NCBI GenBank assembly: GCA_030737875.1
Contig: CM060923.1
Span: 498,816,453-498,880,452 of the forward strand
Reading direction: 5' to 3'
DNA: 64,000 bases
Origin: Allium sativum
Taxonomy: Eukaryota; Streptophyta; Magnoliopsida; Asparagales; Amaryllidaceae
Below are positions 9,545-21,554 of the stretch, piece after piece; position 1 is the first letter of the stretch; each line of letters opens with the position of its first letter. Made by a program: the position numbers and the translations under genes. The notes below the pieces were generated by a model. It did no database searches and had not been told where the DNA came from. It worked only from the letters and a program-made list of their open reading frames with translations.

Positions 9545-9925
9545 CATGAGGGGTTAAGTGGGTGCCTTGGGTGGCATGTGGAAATCAAGTGTGTGCCTTA
9601 GGTGGCATGTGGAAACCTAGTGGGTTGCCTTGGGTGGCAATAGAAAATACGATTAGAATACTTAACCAAAGTGGAACATGGAATTAAACATGATTAAAGG
9701 GTTAAGTAAGTGCCTTGGGTGGCATGGGGAAAATCTAGTGGTTGCCTTGGGTGGCAATAGAAGATAAGATTAGAATACTTAACCAAAGTGGAACATGTAA
9801 TTAAGCATGATTAAAGGGTTAAGTAAGTGCGTTGGGTGGCATGGAGAAATCAAGTAAGTGCCTTGGGTGGCATGTGGAAATCTAGTGGGTGCCTTGTGTG
9901 GCAATTGAAATATGATTAGATGACT
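9545..9925. repeat. GCCTTGGGTGGCA array in B 5' LTR
   Basis: Several units of roughly 30 bp built on GTGCCTTGGGTGGCATG alternate with CTTAACCAAAGTGGAACATG. Matching arrays occur at about 16907-17290 and, shortened, in element C near 31980-32220 and 39850-40080. Confidence 0.75.
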
Positions 9926-11147
9926 TAACCAAACTTTAAACATGTAAGTGGGCATGATTATTAAAAAGGGTTAAGTGGGATACACTAGAAGAGACAAGCT
10001 TAGGTGGGTAGCTTGTGGGGGCCCATTTCAACCAGTAACCCATATGTATCTTATTGGGTTCGACCCATGTCGAGGACGGGACACGCGTACTGGGCTTGAC
10101 TATAAGAGGCCAAAATGGGTTAGCGGTAGCAACGCAAGTCCAACGGGTTTCATATGCGTGTGTGGACCCGGGCTGGTAGGTAAGACGTTGTTGCATCGTG
10201 TAGGTATTAGCCGTGCACCGTTGATTGTATCGGGTTGCCACTTTGGGGAGTGATACACCCCACTGTAGGGCCAGCACAAGTATCTACGTTAGGGAGCCGA
10301 TCGCTTGGGGAGTAGTGGGTACACCTAGTGGAGATAGGGGCAGACGACACCTATGTAGTCAGCTAGGGGTACACGAAACTACTAGTTAAATTTTCTAAGT
10401 CCTTGGGTGGGATCAACCTTAAGTTGTGGGTACACCTAGTGGAGATAGGGGCAGACGGCACCTATGTAGTCAGCTAGGGGTACACGAGACTACTATTAAG
10501 ATTACTAAGTACACTTAGTGGGATCAATCCTTAAGTTAGGAATTACCCTTGGGTGGGTAGATCTGGTGTGGTGCAGTGTAGTATATATCCTTGGGTGGAT
10601 AGGCGCGTCTTTACCGTTATCTTAGTTTATCCTAAGTCTAGTTGGCTGCTTTGTGTAGTCATTTATCCCCAATTGTACCGTACCGGGTTTATATCATACC
10701 CTAATTACTTTAATGATTGTATTGTTAAAGTTATAGGGCTCACTCAGACTTATGTCTGACCCCGTTGTTTTTATCATTTTCCCAACCCTCAGGTTATCAG
10801 AGTGGGCCTAACACTAGTGGGCTTTGATCAGATTGCTTTATCTATCTTTTGGAGCTTGGACTCTTGAAGTAAAGCTCGGTTATCTTTTCTATTATGGCTA
10901 TTAGTATGTAGTGGGATTATGTACTTATGTTTTAACGAGATGGATATTTTGTACTTGACTCTCGTTGGTTTTTGATATGTAACCAAATATGTTTACCTTC
11001 TGCTGCAATGAAATGATGTTTTAAATTTCAAGTATTACTTATATCTGTCTTGTTGTAATTTTTCTGTTCTATATTCACTTAAAATACTCCACTGAAGTTA
11101 AGGCATTCCCTTAGTGAGTGACCTTGGCGGGTGTGGGGTGTTACACG

Positions 11148-11159
11148 TGGTATCAGAGC
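11148..11159 (+). other. Element B primer-binding site (initiator tRNA-Met)
   Basis: TGGTATCAGAGC starts two bases after the LTR end, matching the 3' end of initiator tRNA-Met. Confidence 0.9.
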
Positions 11160-11697
11160 TTAAGGTTACCAGAACAGATAAAACTTTTAGAAAAAACTAT
11201 TTTTCTAAAAGCATTTTTGGAAGAAGTATTTTCAAAAACATGTCTTTTAAGAGAAAAGTTTTTGAAAGAAAAGAACATAATCCCCAAGAGCCATATATCC
11301 TTCCTTCGATTCTCCGTTTTGAATCTCTTCCTCTTTCTCTTTTTGAATTTCCCCCTCCGTGTATATATGTCTTTTTAAGATAAATAAGGACTTCCGTATG
11401 AAGGACGTAAGAACCACTTCAAGGGACTAAGACGTTTGTCGGGCTAAGAAGTTAGTCCAAGGAGGTGGAGGGCTTGTGGGTACCTTTAAGATGGATGAGG
11501 GAGGAAGGTTCAAATAGCTATTAGGTAAATAAAGGACGAAACCTCATCGTGGTGAGAGGTCAAGAAAGGAGAATGTGAAGGAGAAGGCTAGTTGTTTTGG
11601 AGAAATAGGACACCTTATTATGATTGTCCAAAGAGGTAAGGACTAAGTACAGGATCCTCTGGAGGGTAGATGTATTCCCTCACGGCTGGTATACCTG
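11160..11697 (+). pseudogene. Element B gag remnant (mostly deleted)
   Basis: The leader is similar to the start of C's internal region up to about 11390. The gag body present in C (33473-34500) is then almost absent. The only recognisable relic is at about 11583-11640: a cysteine, then GEIGHL, then a short basic tail, which is the debris of one CCHC knuckle, followed by the protease. There is no open frame for capsid. B therefore cannot make its own Gag. Confidence 0.55.
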
Positions 11698-12768
11698 ATG
11701 GGGGTAGTACCGTCTAGGTTGAAATTTGGTTCTCTCGATCATCCTGTTCGAACTTTATTTGACTCTGGCGCATTGCATTCGTTTATCTCATCATCGTTAG
11801 TTAAGTCACTGCACTTAGACACCAGTCTGGTAGATGATCCCTTGGTTGTTTCAAACCCAATTGGGGGCTCCACTTATTTGTCCATGATATGGTTGGGTTT
11901 GAAGATTTCTATACTTAGCGTTGAGTTTAGATGTGATGCTTTTGTTTTGGGCTTCACGGGCTATGGGTTGATTTTGGGCATGGACTGGTTATCCAGTAAT
12001 GGTGCCATTCTTGATTGTGAAAGGAGAGTTGTTAGGCTTATGACCTGCTTGGGTAACACTCTCGAGATCTCTTGTAATCCCATGGATTCTATTATGCTAA
12101 GTTATCTTGAATCGCTTGACGCTTCGGTCGAGAGTTTGCAATCTGTTAGAGTGGTCCGGGAGCACGCGGATGTGTTTGAGGAGGTGAAGGGCTTACCTCC
12201 GAAGCAGGAGATAGACTTCCGAATATATCTGGTGGACAATGCTAAACCAGTATCTTTGCCGGTGCGCCACATGGCTCCTCATGAGAGGAGGGAACTCCAT
12301 ATGCAAGTAGGGGAGTTGCTTGAGAAGGGGTTCATAAGACGAAGTATATCGGAGTGGGGTGCTCCGGTAGTTTTTGCCACGAAGGCGGATGGGTCCCTCA
12401 GACTTTGTGTAAACTATAGAGAACTCAATAAGCTTACAAAGAAGAATAGACACCCATTGCGGAGGATTGATGATCTCTTTGATCAGTTGGTTGGCGCCTC
12501 AGTGTTTTCGCAGTTGGATTTGGCCACAGGGTTTCATCAGTTGGGAGTGGCTGAGGATAGTATAGAGAAGACTGCCTTTAGGACTCCGGATGGTTTCTAT
12601 AAGTGGCTTGTGATACCGTTTGGTTTGACGAGCGCCCCCGCATACTTTGTTGATTTGATGAGTAGGGTGTTCAGGGAGTACCTAAATAACTTCGTAGTGG
12701 TCTTTGTGGATGACATCTTGGTCTTTTCTATGAGCGAAATAAGTCTTCGTGTGTGCTTAATAGGTTAA
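11698..12768 (+). pseudogene. Element B protease-reverse transcriptase, truncated
   Basis: A 356-residue open frame. The aspartic protease is at residues about 16-115, with intact active site DSGA (22-25) and the family's GLILGMDWL flap-side motif. The RT palm and fingers follow from about residue 165, with the catalytic FVDD at 336-339 still intact. After FVDDILVFS the RT thumb and the start of RNase H are replaced by non-coding sequence with stops, and the same replacement occurs in C. The first Met is only the first ATG after the lost gag and is not a real start. In an intact element this polyprotein would copy the genomic RNA into cDNA. Confidence 0.85.
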
Positions 12769-13080
12769 GCAAAGCCAGTTATTTGATCAACGGTGGTTTT
12801 GGAGCGAGACTGGAAAGGACATCCAGAGTTGGATAAGGGCTTAATTATTTAGCCGTTTTTACTAGTATCATCTCACGTAGGTCGTCTGAATTCGAAGGAG
12901 GTATCCCTTGGGTGTTTGTCTGATATTGGTTTAGGCGTTTGGGGCTTGCACTTGGGGGATGTCGAGTTCGACTAGGATGGTTTGCGTGAGAGATGGATAG
13001 TTGTGACGATTTTTCATGGGAGAATATCCTGGTTTTCTCTAGAAGTGGAGAAAAGCATGCCCTACATCTTAGGGAGGTGT
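12769..13080 (+). other. non-coding scar replacing RT thumb/RNase H (B)
   Basis: About 300 bp with stops in all frames lies between the RT palm and the tail of RNase H. It aligns base for base with 35470-35800 of element C (shared phrases such as GGTTTTGGAGCGAGACTGG). It is therefore inherited and not a private decay event in B. Confidence 0.7.
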
Positions 13081-13239
13081 TGGAGACTCTTCGAGCGCAT
13101 AGTATTAAGACAACAAAGGTGGATGGAGTTCTTAGCATCCTATGATTTCGAGATAGCGTATACCCCTGGCAAGGGTAACGTGGTGGCGGACGCCTTAAGC
13201 AGAAAAAGGTTGTCCTTGAGTCCATTGTTCATGGAATGA
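13081..13239 (+). pseudogene. Element B RNase H C-terminal remnant
   Basis: Encodes RQQRWMEFLASYDFEIAY, then PGKGNVVADALSRK, the tail of gypsy RNase H with the last catalytic Asp (VADALSR). The upstream catalytic residues are missing. A stop follows at 13237-13239, and the linker continues in a new frame at 13246. Confidence 0.75.
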
Positions 13240-13245
13240 CGAAGC

Positions 13246-13593
13246 TTGGAATTTATCTCGATATTTGATTTTAGACCTTCCGTTGACTTTGTACCCGGTT
13301 TGCTAGCATCCTTAGAGGTCAGACCTACTCTTTTGGGACGGCTTGGCGAGGCACAGCGGGACGACCCACAGTTGGTTGAGTTGGTAGAGAGGCTAATAAG
13401 GGGGGAGTCGTCCAGCCATTTGAGTAGGTACACCCTAGACAATAGGGGGTTCTTGCGTAGAGACGGTAGACTTTGTGTACCGCAAGACGAGGGTTTGAGG
13501 AAGGCTATTCTTGATGATGCACACCGTTCTAGGATGACCATTCATCCCGGTGGGGACAAGATGTACCAAGACTTGAAGCGAGTTTTCTTTTAG
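13246..13593 (+). pseudogene. Element B linker and integrase zinc-finger, first half
   Basis: 115 residues from the RNase H/integrase linker into the HHCC zinc finger. The two histidines lie in DDAHRSRMTIHPGG. The reading stops (TAG) just after LKRVFF, where a tryptophan is usual, and resumes seven bases later at 13600 in the same frame. One nonsense codon therefore splits the integrase. Confidence 0.75.
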
Positions 13594-13599
13594 GCCGGT

Positions 13600-14157
13600 A
13601 TGAAGAAAGATGTGACCGAGTATGTCGCTAGATGCTTGGTGTGCCAACAAGTGAAAGCGGAGCAAAAGAAACCCGGTGGGTTGCTTCACCCATTGGAAGT
13701 TCCGCAATGGAAGTGGGATAACGTCTCGATGGATTTTACTGATGGGTTACCGAGATCGAGGAAGGGTAATACGGGAATTTGGGTTGTGGTAGACAGACTT
13801 ACTAAGAGCGCCCATTTCATACCTGTGAAAAGTAAGAGGACTGCTCCATGGCTAGCTTCAGTTTACCTTCGAGAGATAGTTCGGTTGCATGGGGTACATG
13901 ACGTATTCCATGTGTCACATTTGAGGAAGTGCCTACATGAGACCGCAGAGGTGGTAGAGCCGAGCTTGCTTAGAGAAGTGGAGGTAGAGCGTGATGCGAC
14001 TATTCGACGAGCTCCTACCCGCATCCTTGGGTCAGAGATTAGGACGTTGAGAAACAGAGAGGTTCAACTAGTCAAAGTGCAATGGGGAGAGGATGAGAGC
14101 AATGCTACTTGGGAGACAGAAGCGAAGATGCGTTCACTGTACCCATTCCTTTTTTAG
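13600..14157 (+). pseudogene. Element B integrase (core deleted) fused to chromodomain
   Basis: 185 residues. The zinc-finger cysteines are at 12 and 15 (CLVC), and the first catalytic Asp of the DDE triad is at about 45 (SMDF). At residue 98/99 the core breaks off after REIVRLHG and jumps straight to VHDVFHVSHLRK of the C-terminal region. This deletes the second Asp, the Glu and the GPY/F module. A chromodomain remains at about 130-183, with the aromatic and acidic pattern LVKVQW..ESNATWE. In chromoviruses this domain guides integration to particular chromatin. The product could not integrate DNA. Confidence 0.85.
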
Positions 14158-14758
14158 GGTATGTCTTGTAACTTCTCCTTTATCGTTTGTCTAGTACTTA
14201 TCTTATCTTTAGTGTGTCCTCTCGTTGGTACCTTTGACCTTTAGATAGGGTAAACCTATGGATGAAACATGTGTTTGAGACATGTTATGATTGATGGATG
14301 CGTGCGGATGCAAGTGTTTGCTAGTGGTTGCTCGTGGATGCATATACACACACTTTAGGCACTAGATCAGCTCAGTCACTTCATATTGCATATTGCATAT
14401 AATTGTGTGTAGGTAGCTATATTAATGGATGTATAATGGTTATGTTATCATATGGATGATGCATTTTGGTGAATGATTGTGCACTCATGTAGAAATAGTA
14501 TGTGTTGATAGGGTTCTTTCGCATACATATTGGATGCATGGCACTATCATGGTTTACATTAAGGAGGTCAACTGAATCAATAGACCGCCTGATTTTGCAT
14601 TAGACAGGGAACATATACACACACTCTTTGCATATGTTCATACAGCATTAGAAACTTTAAGGACAATGGATGCCAGTGTTTGATGGTTTGAGTATATGGT
14701 TGTTTGGTTGGTAGGATACGTTCTTCTTGACTTAGAGATTTCGGGGACGAAATCCTTT

Positions 14759-14771
14759 AAGTAGGGAAGAA
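14759..14771 (+). other. Element B polypurine tract
   Basis: AAGTAGGGAAGAA lies immediately before the 3' LTR, preceded by the conserved phrase TTTCGGGGACGAAATCC also present in C. Confidence 0.8.
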
Positions 14772-17700
14772 TGTAACACCCCGTATGTTGAATAACTTGC
14801 TATAATATAAAACAGGGCAGAATTAAATTTTAAAATCTGAATCAGGGGAAACGGGATATGCCATTGCGTTCGTCTCGGAAAAATATGCGAAATAGAGTCC
14901 GAGTTTTCGAAAATCGGAGTCCGTATGACCCAGTTAAGGCCCGAAGAAGTTTTCAGAAAATTCAAAACAGCTTTGAATACAAAATTTCACATTTCAGAAG
15001 AGGCGGGAAAATTCCCGCCAGGCAGAGGGAGTCGACCCTAGGGTCGACATGGGTGTCGACCCTAGGGTCGACATGGGTGTCGACCCTAGGGTCGACATGG
15101 GTGTCGACCCCCTCCCTAGGGGTCGACCCAGGGGTCGACACAGGGGTCGACCCCCCCCTGTCGGTCTGTGTGACCTGGGTGCAACCTGATGGGGTTTGGG
15201 CTATGTTTTAGGGCTAGTGACGAGATCTGACGGCTCTAATCTGATTTAGGGTTAATCTAAGGGCCTAAACTATATCCTAATTCTATAAATACACCCTAAG
15301 ACTACCCTAATTCATAGTAAATTGGAGACAACGTCGTTATGCCGTCAAAATGCAACTTGAAGGAGCCTCCATCAAATTAAAGAGGAAGATAACTTCTCAA
15401 ATCAACTTCTAATCAACTCTAGCAACTTAATCTTCTTCATAATTTGTGTGCTAATCAACAAGTTGTGAGTTTCTATAGCCTTAATGACCAATTGTTGAAA
15501 TGATTATGATAGGATATAATGAGGTTATGGCTATGAATGTGGATCAATGCAAGTTATGTTATCATATGCTATGTGTTCATGATGTTATGCAAGTTATGCA
15601 AGTTATATGCTATGTGTTGTGCAAGTTATGCAAGTCATATGCTATGGGTTATGCAAGTTATGCAAGTCATATGCTATGTGTTATGCAAGTTATGCAAGTC
15701 ATATGCTATGTGTTATGCAAGTTATGCAAGTCATATGCTATGTGATCATGATGTTATGCAAGTTATGCAAGTCATATGCTATGTGATCATGATGTTATGC
15801 AGGTTATGCAAGTCATATGCTATGTGATCATGATGTTATGCAAGTTATGCAAGTCATATGCTATGTGATCATGATGTTATGAAAGTTATGCAAGTTTTAG
15901 GCTATGTGTTCTTGATGCTAGTTATGCAAATCACTATGATAAACATTGATCCATTATGACACCATGATTATGCAAGTTTGGTGTATGATTATATGCAAGT
16001 TCATACATGATATGTTATGCAAGTTTGGTGTATGATTATATGCAAGTTCATACATGATATGTTATGCAAAGTTGGTGTATGATTATATGCAAGTTCATAT
16101 ATGACATGTTATGCAAGTTTGGTGTTTGATTATATGCAAGTAACATGTGCAAGTTTACACCTTTGGATGATATGCATACATATGCAAGTTAACCCTTTTG
16201 TATGTCATACATACATATGCAAGTTTACCCCTTTGTATGACATAAGTAGCTTATGCAAGTTACCCTCTTTATGACATATGTGATTCATGCAAGTTTGGGT
16301 TGGTTATTTATGCTAGTTGGGTTTGATGCTATATGCATGTTGACACCTTTAAAACCCATGTTGATGCTAACGTTATGCAAGTTGAACCCATTGATGTGTG
16401 ATGAATCTTCCCTTTTAAGTATGTCATGTTGGCGAATTACGTGGGGAACGATGGGGTTAATATTCATGTTAATGAAATGGTGTGATGTTGGTATGATTAT
16501 GCATACCATAAAGTGGATGGACATAATTGAGTCAATTATGTACATCGTTAAATTTGTAATTAATTAGGGATAATTAATACAAATTATGGGGGTGATTAAT
16601 TAGGTGTAATTAATCGACTAAGACACGAGGTTGGACCCTTTTGTAGCATAAGACTGCCCGGAACCGACCGGCAAATCCAGCAGCTACAAATGATTGGCCC
16701 AATGTGAGTGGTCTTAGGCATAAACTTAATACGTGACAAGTGTAAAGACACGAGGTTAGACTCGGTTATGGCGTAAGGCTACCCGGACCCGACCGACAAA
16801 TCCAGCTGCCATAAAAGATAGTCTAATGTGAGAGGCCTTTACAACGGTTACGTTCTTAATCAATTAAGAAACACTTAACCAGATAAGCATGTAGTGGGGC
16901 ATGAGGGGTTAAGTGGGTGCCTTGGGTGGCATGTGGAAATCAAGTGGGTGCCTTGGGTGGCATGTGGAAACCTAGTGGGTTGCCTTGGGTGGCAATAGAA
17001 AATACGATTAGAATACTTAACCAAAGTGGAACATGTAATTAAGCATGATTAAAGGGTTAAGTAAGTGCCTTAGGTGGCATGGGGAAAATCTAGTGGTTGC
17101 CTTGGGTGGCAATAGAAGATAAGATTAGAATACTTAACCAAAGTGGAACATGTAATTAAACGTGATTAAAGGGTTAAGTAAGTGCCTTGGGTGGCATGGG
17201 GAAATCAAGTAAGTTCCATGGGTGGCATGTGGAAATCTAGTGGGTGCCTTGTGTGGCAATTGAAATATGATTAGATGACTTAACCAAACTTTAAACATGT
17301 AAGTGGGCATGATTATTAAAAAGGGTTAAGTGAGATACACTAGAAGGGACAAGCTTAGGTGGGTAGCTTGTGGGGGCCCATTTCAACCAGCAACCCATAT
17401 GTATCTTATTGGGCTCGACCCATGTCGAGGACGGGACACGCGTACTGGGCTTGACTATAAGAGGCCAAAACGGGTTAGCGGTGGCAACGCAAGTCCAACG
17501 GGTTTCATATGCGTGTGTGGACCCGGGCTGGTAGGTAAGACGTTGTTGCATCGTGTAGGTATAAGCCGTGCACTGTTGATTGTATCGGGTTGCCACTTTG
17601 GGGAGTGATACACCCCACTCTGGGGCCAACACGGGTATCTACGTTAGGGAGCCGATCGCTTGGGGAGTAGTGGGTACACCTAGTGGAGATAGGGGCAGAC

Positions 17701-18498
17701 GACACCTTTGTAGTCAGCTAGGGGTACACGAAACTACTAGTTAAATTTTCTAAGTCCTTGGGTGGGATCAACCTTAAGTTGTGGGTACACCTAGTGGAGA
17801 TACGGGCAGACGACACCTATGTAGTCAGCTAGGGGTACACGAGACTACTATTAAGATTACTAAGTACACTTAGTGGGATCAATCCTTAAGTTAGGAATTA
17901 CCCTTGGGCGGGTAGATCTGGTGTGGTGTAGTGTAGTATATATCCTTGGATGGATAGGCGCGTCTTTACCGTTATCTTAGTTCATCCTAAGTCTAGTTGG
18001 CTGCTTAGTGCAGTCATTTATCCCCACTTGTACTGTACCGGGTTTATATCATACCCTAATTACTTTAATGATTGTATTGTTAAAGTTATAGGGCTCACTC
18101 AGACTTATGTCTGACCCCGTTGTTTTTATCTTTTTCCCAACCCTCAGGTTATCAGAGTGGGCCTAGCACTAGTGGGCTTTGATCAGATTGCTTTATCTAT
18201 CTTTTGGAGCTTGGACTCTTGAAGTAAAGCTCGGTTATCTTTTCTATTATGGCTATTAGTATGTAGAGGGATTATGTACTTATGTTTTAACGAGATGGAT
18301 ATTTTGTACTTGACTCTCGTTGGTTTTTGATATGTAACCAAATGTTTACCTTCTGCTGCAATGAAATGATGTTTTAAATTTCAAGTATTACTTATATCTG
18401 TCTTGTTGTAATTTTTCTGTTCTATATTCACTTAAAATACTCCACCGAAGTTAAGGCATTCCCTTAGTGAGTGACCTTGGCGGGTGTCTGGTGTTACA
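14772..18498 (+). repeat. Element B 3' LTR (3.73 kb)
   Basis: A direct repeat of the 5' LTR with intact TGTAACACC start and GGTGTTACA end. It is 78 bp longer, largely through extra 12-bp GTCGAC units at 15031-15151. It contains the same E2F-like dyad (15002-15019), TATA box (15284-15291), minisatellite (about 15543-16310) and later modules. Confidence 0.93.
15031..15151. promoter_or_regulatory. expanded GTCGAC array, B 3' LTR
   Basis: GTCGAC starts at 15031, 15043, 15055, 15067, 15079, 15091 and 15103, exactly 12 bp apart, then at 15122, 15134 and 15146. The spacers CCTAGG and ATGGGT alternate. Confidence 0.7.
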
Positions 18499-19424
18499 AT
18501 ATAAAATATAGTTCATTCTATAATTTCAATATCGTTTCCACTTCAAATATTTCACTAACGCCTTTATATTTCGAAAAATTTCGCCATAACCTCCTTTGTA
18601 CGGGAAGAGGTTTGGAAATTTATAGGGCCGTATTAGGTACCCAATAAATCCTATAAAGCATACACATATTTATAGTGATATATTCTGGTGTTTACAGGGC
18701 AGCGTGTATAGATAATAACTCCAGAGAATAAATTCTCGTCACCTCGTCCCGTGTGGGAAATAAATAGTCCGTGTGCCGTATCTAATAACTAGAGAGACGT
18801 GATTATTGTCAACTCCAGACCCGTGTGGGGTTTTTATTAATCTGGCAATTTATTGTTACAATTTTATATGGTCCATATCAGTCATCAGTTCAACCTGTAA
18901 TATATAGTCATCGCCATACAAGCCTCTCGCTCGTATGGTAAATCTTCAACCTCGTCACACTAGCTCCAAATGCTTATGTGGTATATGATGAAGTATTCCT
19001 ATCATCAAGAAGTATGCCATGTAGTGTAGTTCAAAATTAATTGTTACTATCCTATGGCGATGTTTATTATTACACACAGAATAACCAGCACTCTGTATCC
19101 AATGGCATTCACAGGAGTTGATATATAAATAAAATTGCGCAGCCAACTCATTAAGGCTTACCTATTTGTCGGGCACGCAATTAATTTCTTTACTCAGCAG
19201 CTAATCCATTTTCTCTGTTCAACACAAATATATATATATATGCAGAACAAAGCTAATAATATTATTTCTAGTGAACAAATATTTATTTCAACACGTGTGT
19301 ATTTTTAACGAGGCGTATACATGATAAAAGTAATATTTTTATCATCAGAAATATTTATTCAAACTACGAATGTTTTTTTAGCATTTCACATTCACAATAA
19401 AAATGTGAATTTTATTGTTAAATC

Positions 19425-19771
19425 AATTTATTTAAAATACGAATACCATTCAACACATGAATTTCTATTCAACGAATGAATTTCAATTCAACACATGAAT
19501 GTGCGCTATAGTTTGTACATGTATAAAAATGTGATTTTTATTCCTAAAGCTATTTATTTAAAACACGAATAACATTCAACACATGAATTTCTATTCAACG
19601 AATGAATTTCAATTCAACACATGAATGTGCGCTATAGTTTGTATATATATATATATATAAATGTGATTTTTATTCCTAAAGCTATTTATTTAAAACACGA
19701 ATAACATTCAACACATGAATTTCTATTCAACGAATGAATTTCAATTCAACACATGAATGTGCGCTATAGTT

Positions 19772-19818
<47 letters not shown>

Positions 19819-20575
19819 GTGATTTTTATTCCTAAAGCTATTTATTTAAAACACGAATAACATTCAACACATGAATTTCTATTCAACGAATGAATTTCAA
19901 CTCAACACATGAATGTGCGCTATAGTTTGTATATATATAAAAATGTGATTTTTATTCCTAAAGCTATTTATCTAAAACACGAATAACATTCAACACATGA
20001 ATTTCTATTCAACGAATGAATTTCAATTCAACACATGAATGTGCGCTATAGTTTGTATATATATATATATATGTATATATGTGATTTTTATTCCTAAAGC
20101 TATTTATTTAAAACACGAATAACATTCAACACATGAATTTCTATTCAACGAATGAATTTCAATTCAACACATGAATGTGCACTATAGTTTGTATATATAT
20201 AAAAATGTGATTTTTATTCCTAAAGCTATTTATTTAAAACACGAATAACATTCAACACATGAATTTCTATTCAACGAATGAATTTCAATTCAACACATGA
20301 ATGTGCGCTATAGTTTGTATATATATAAAAAATGTGTTTTTTATTCCTAAAGCTATTTATTTAAAACTCGAATAACATTCAACACATGAATTTCTATTCA
20401 ACGAATGAATTTCAATTCAACACATGAATGTGCGCTATAGTTTGTATATGTATAAAAATGTGATTTTTATTACTAAAGTTATTTATTTATAACACGAATA
20501 ACATTCAACACATGAATTTCTATTCAACGAATGAATTTCGATTCGACGCATGAATGTCATTTCAACATAAGAACA
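19425..20575. repeat. 126-bp tandem minisatellite in A left LTR
   Basis: Eight full units and a partial one, each with AACATTCAACACATGAATTT, GTGCGCTATAGTTTGTATAT, a short TA tract of variable length and TGTGATTTTTATTCCTAAAG. The units are nearly identical except in TA length. The right LTR has the same array (41925-43000). Confidence 0.93.
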
Positions 20576-21546
20576 TAATTCCAACAAATGAAAATTATTC
20601 TAACACATAAATATTTCCTAAAATTTCGGCAGCATAACGGCAGGGTAGTTAAAACCGGGACCGTCCCTGGTACGGCTCCTCGTTCTACCTTAAAACCTCG
20701 CGGTTTTTGACAATGGGGATTCATGCGTCTAGTTCGCACGCAGGCGGCATGTTTTATTTTCATTTCCACAATTCTATTCTAATTTGTTTCAGCCACAAGA
20801 GGGTATTTTTCAACCACAAAGGTATTTTTCAACCACAATCCAACAATATCAACCAAAAACAAATATTTTCAACCATTCGTCATATCACATAATTTCACAT
20901 CAATCACAAGCAATAAATATCGTCCATGGTTTGTAGACGAGGGGAGTGTGTATATATATATATTATATTTCACTTGCATTTCAACACAATCCAAAGCATA
21001 TATGTTTCATACAACGCTTGTATAATTTATACATCACTCATATAACTTATACAACACATGTACATGATGTATACAATGCGTATATAATTTATACTTAGCT
21101 TATATAATTTATACAACACGATTTCATTCACAACAATTTAATTTAAATTTCTCACATTGGTTTTCGAAGTGCTAAAAATCGTAGGTAGCTCAGAAAAATC
21201 TGCGGTCTCTTCTAGATGGTAGAGAGCCTCCTTGCGGTCCCGATGTTTCCTGTTTCATCGAATTTCGTTAACACACCATAAAGATATGATTTTTCAAAGT
21301 CCAAATGTAATAAAGGTCTCACCTTTCAAAGTTGGTTCGAACTAGGGTTCGGATTTTTCTTAAAATCCGTGCAACTATGGAAGGATCGGTTTATACACCG
21401 TGGAAGAGGGGAGAGAGGCGAGTCAGTCGGTGGTGGAGATGGCCAACTCGGTGGTCCCTGTGGCGCACAACGGAGCTCCAAAGACGGCGTCTTCCTCCAA
21501 GAAATTCGACGCCAATACTCCACTATAACTGACGAGGGTTATATGG

Positions 21547-21554
21547 ATTTATAG
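21547..21554 (-). promoter_or_regulatory. TATA box of element A left LTR
   Basis: CTATAAAT on the minus strand, conserved at 44001-44008 in the right LTR, and followed by GC-richer sequence typical of a start region. If used, U3 is about 1 kb and R plus U5 about 5.5 kb. Confidence 0.45.

Larger units (their letters stand above)
7497..11145 (+). repeat. Element B 5' LTR (3.65 kb)
   Basis: A direct repeat of 14772-18498, ending GGTGTTACA just before the primer-binding site. A 600-bp sample (8881-9480 against 16243-16840) shows about 16 differences. Inside, in order: a conserved block shared with C, an E2F-like dyad, a GTCGAC array, a TATA box, a TGCAAGT minisatellite, duplicated modules and a GGTGCC-rich array. 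Confidence 0.93.
7497..18498 (+). mobile_element. Element B: nested chromovirus in the left LTR of A
   Basis: An 11.0-kb plus-strand element: 5' LTR 7497-11145, primer-binding site 11148-11159, internal 11146-14771, purine tract 14759-14771, 3' LTR 14772-18498. ATATA occurs on both sides (7492-7496 and 18499-18503), although in a TA run this is weak evidence. The 3' LTR starts TGTAACACCCCG. The 5' copy starts TATAACACCCCG, so its terminal G is mutated or overwritten by the TA repeat. When B is removed, the two halves of the A LTR align continuously with the right LTR. Most of gag and part of integrase are deleted. Confidence 0.93.

Noticed and set aside
9936..10277. 113-codon minus-strand and 92-codon plus-strand frames in B LTR, repeated at 17291-17632
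   Set aside because: Both are within LTR sequence, overlap on opposite strands, and the equivalent C LTR segment is not open.
7497..18498. B and C as a segmental duplication of one locus
   Set aside because: They have different target sites in different LTR copies, different LTR sequences and different internal deletions, so they are two insertions.
19425..20575. Evenly spaced repeats that might suggest a CRISPR array
   Set aside because: The units are contiguous 126-bp tandem repeats without unique spacers, inside a plant LTR.
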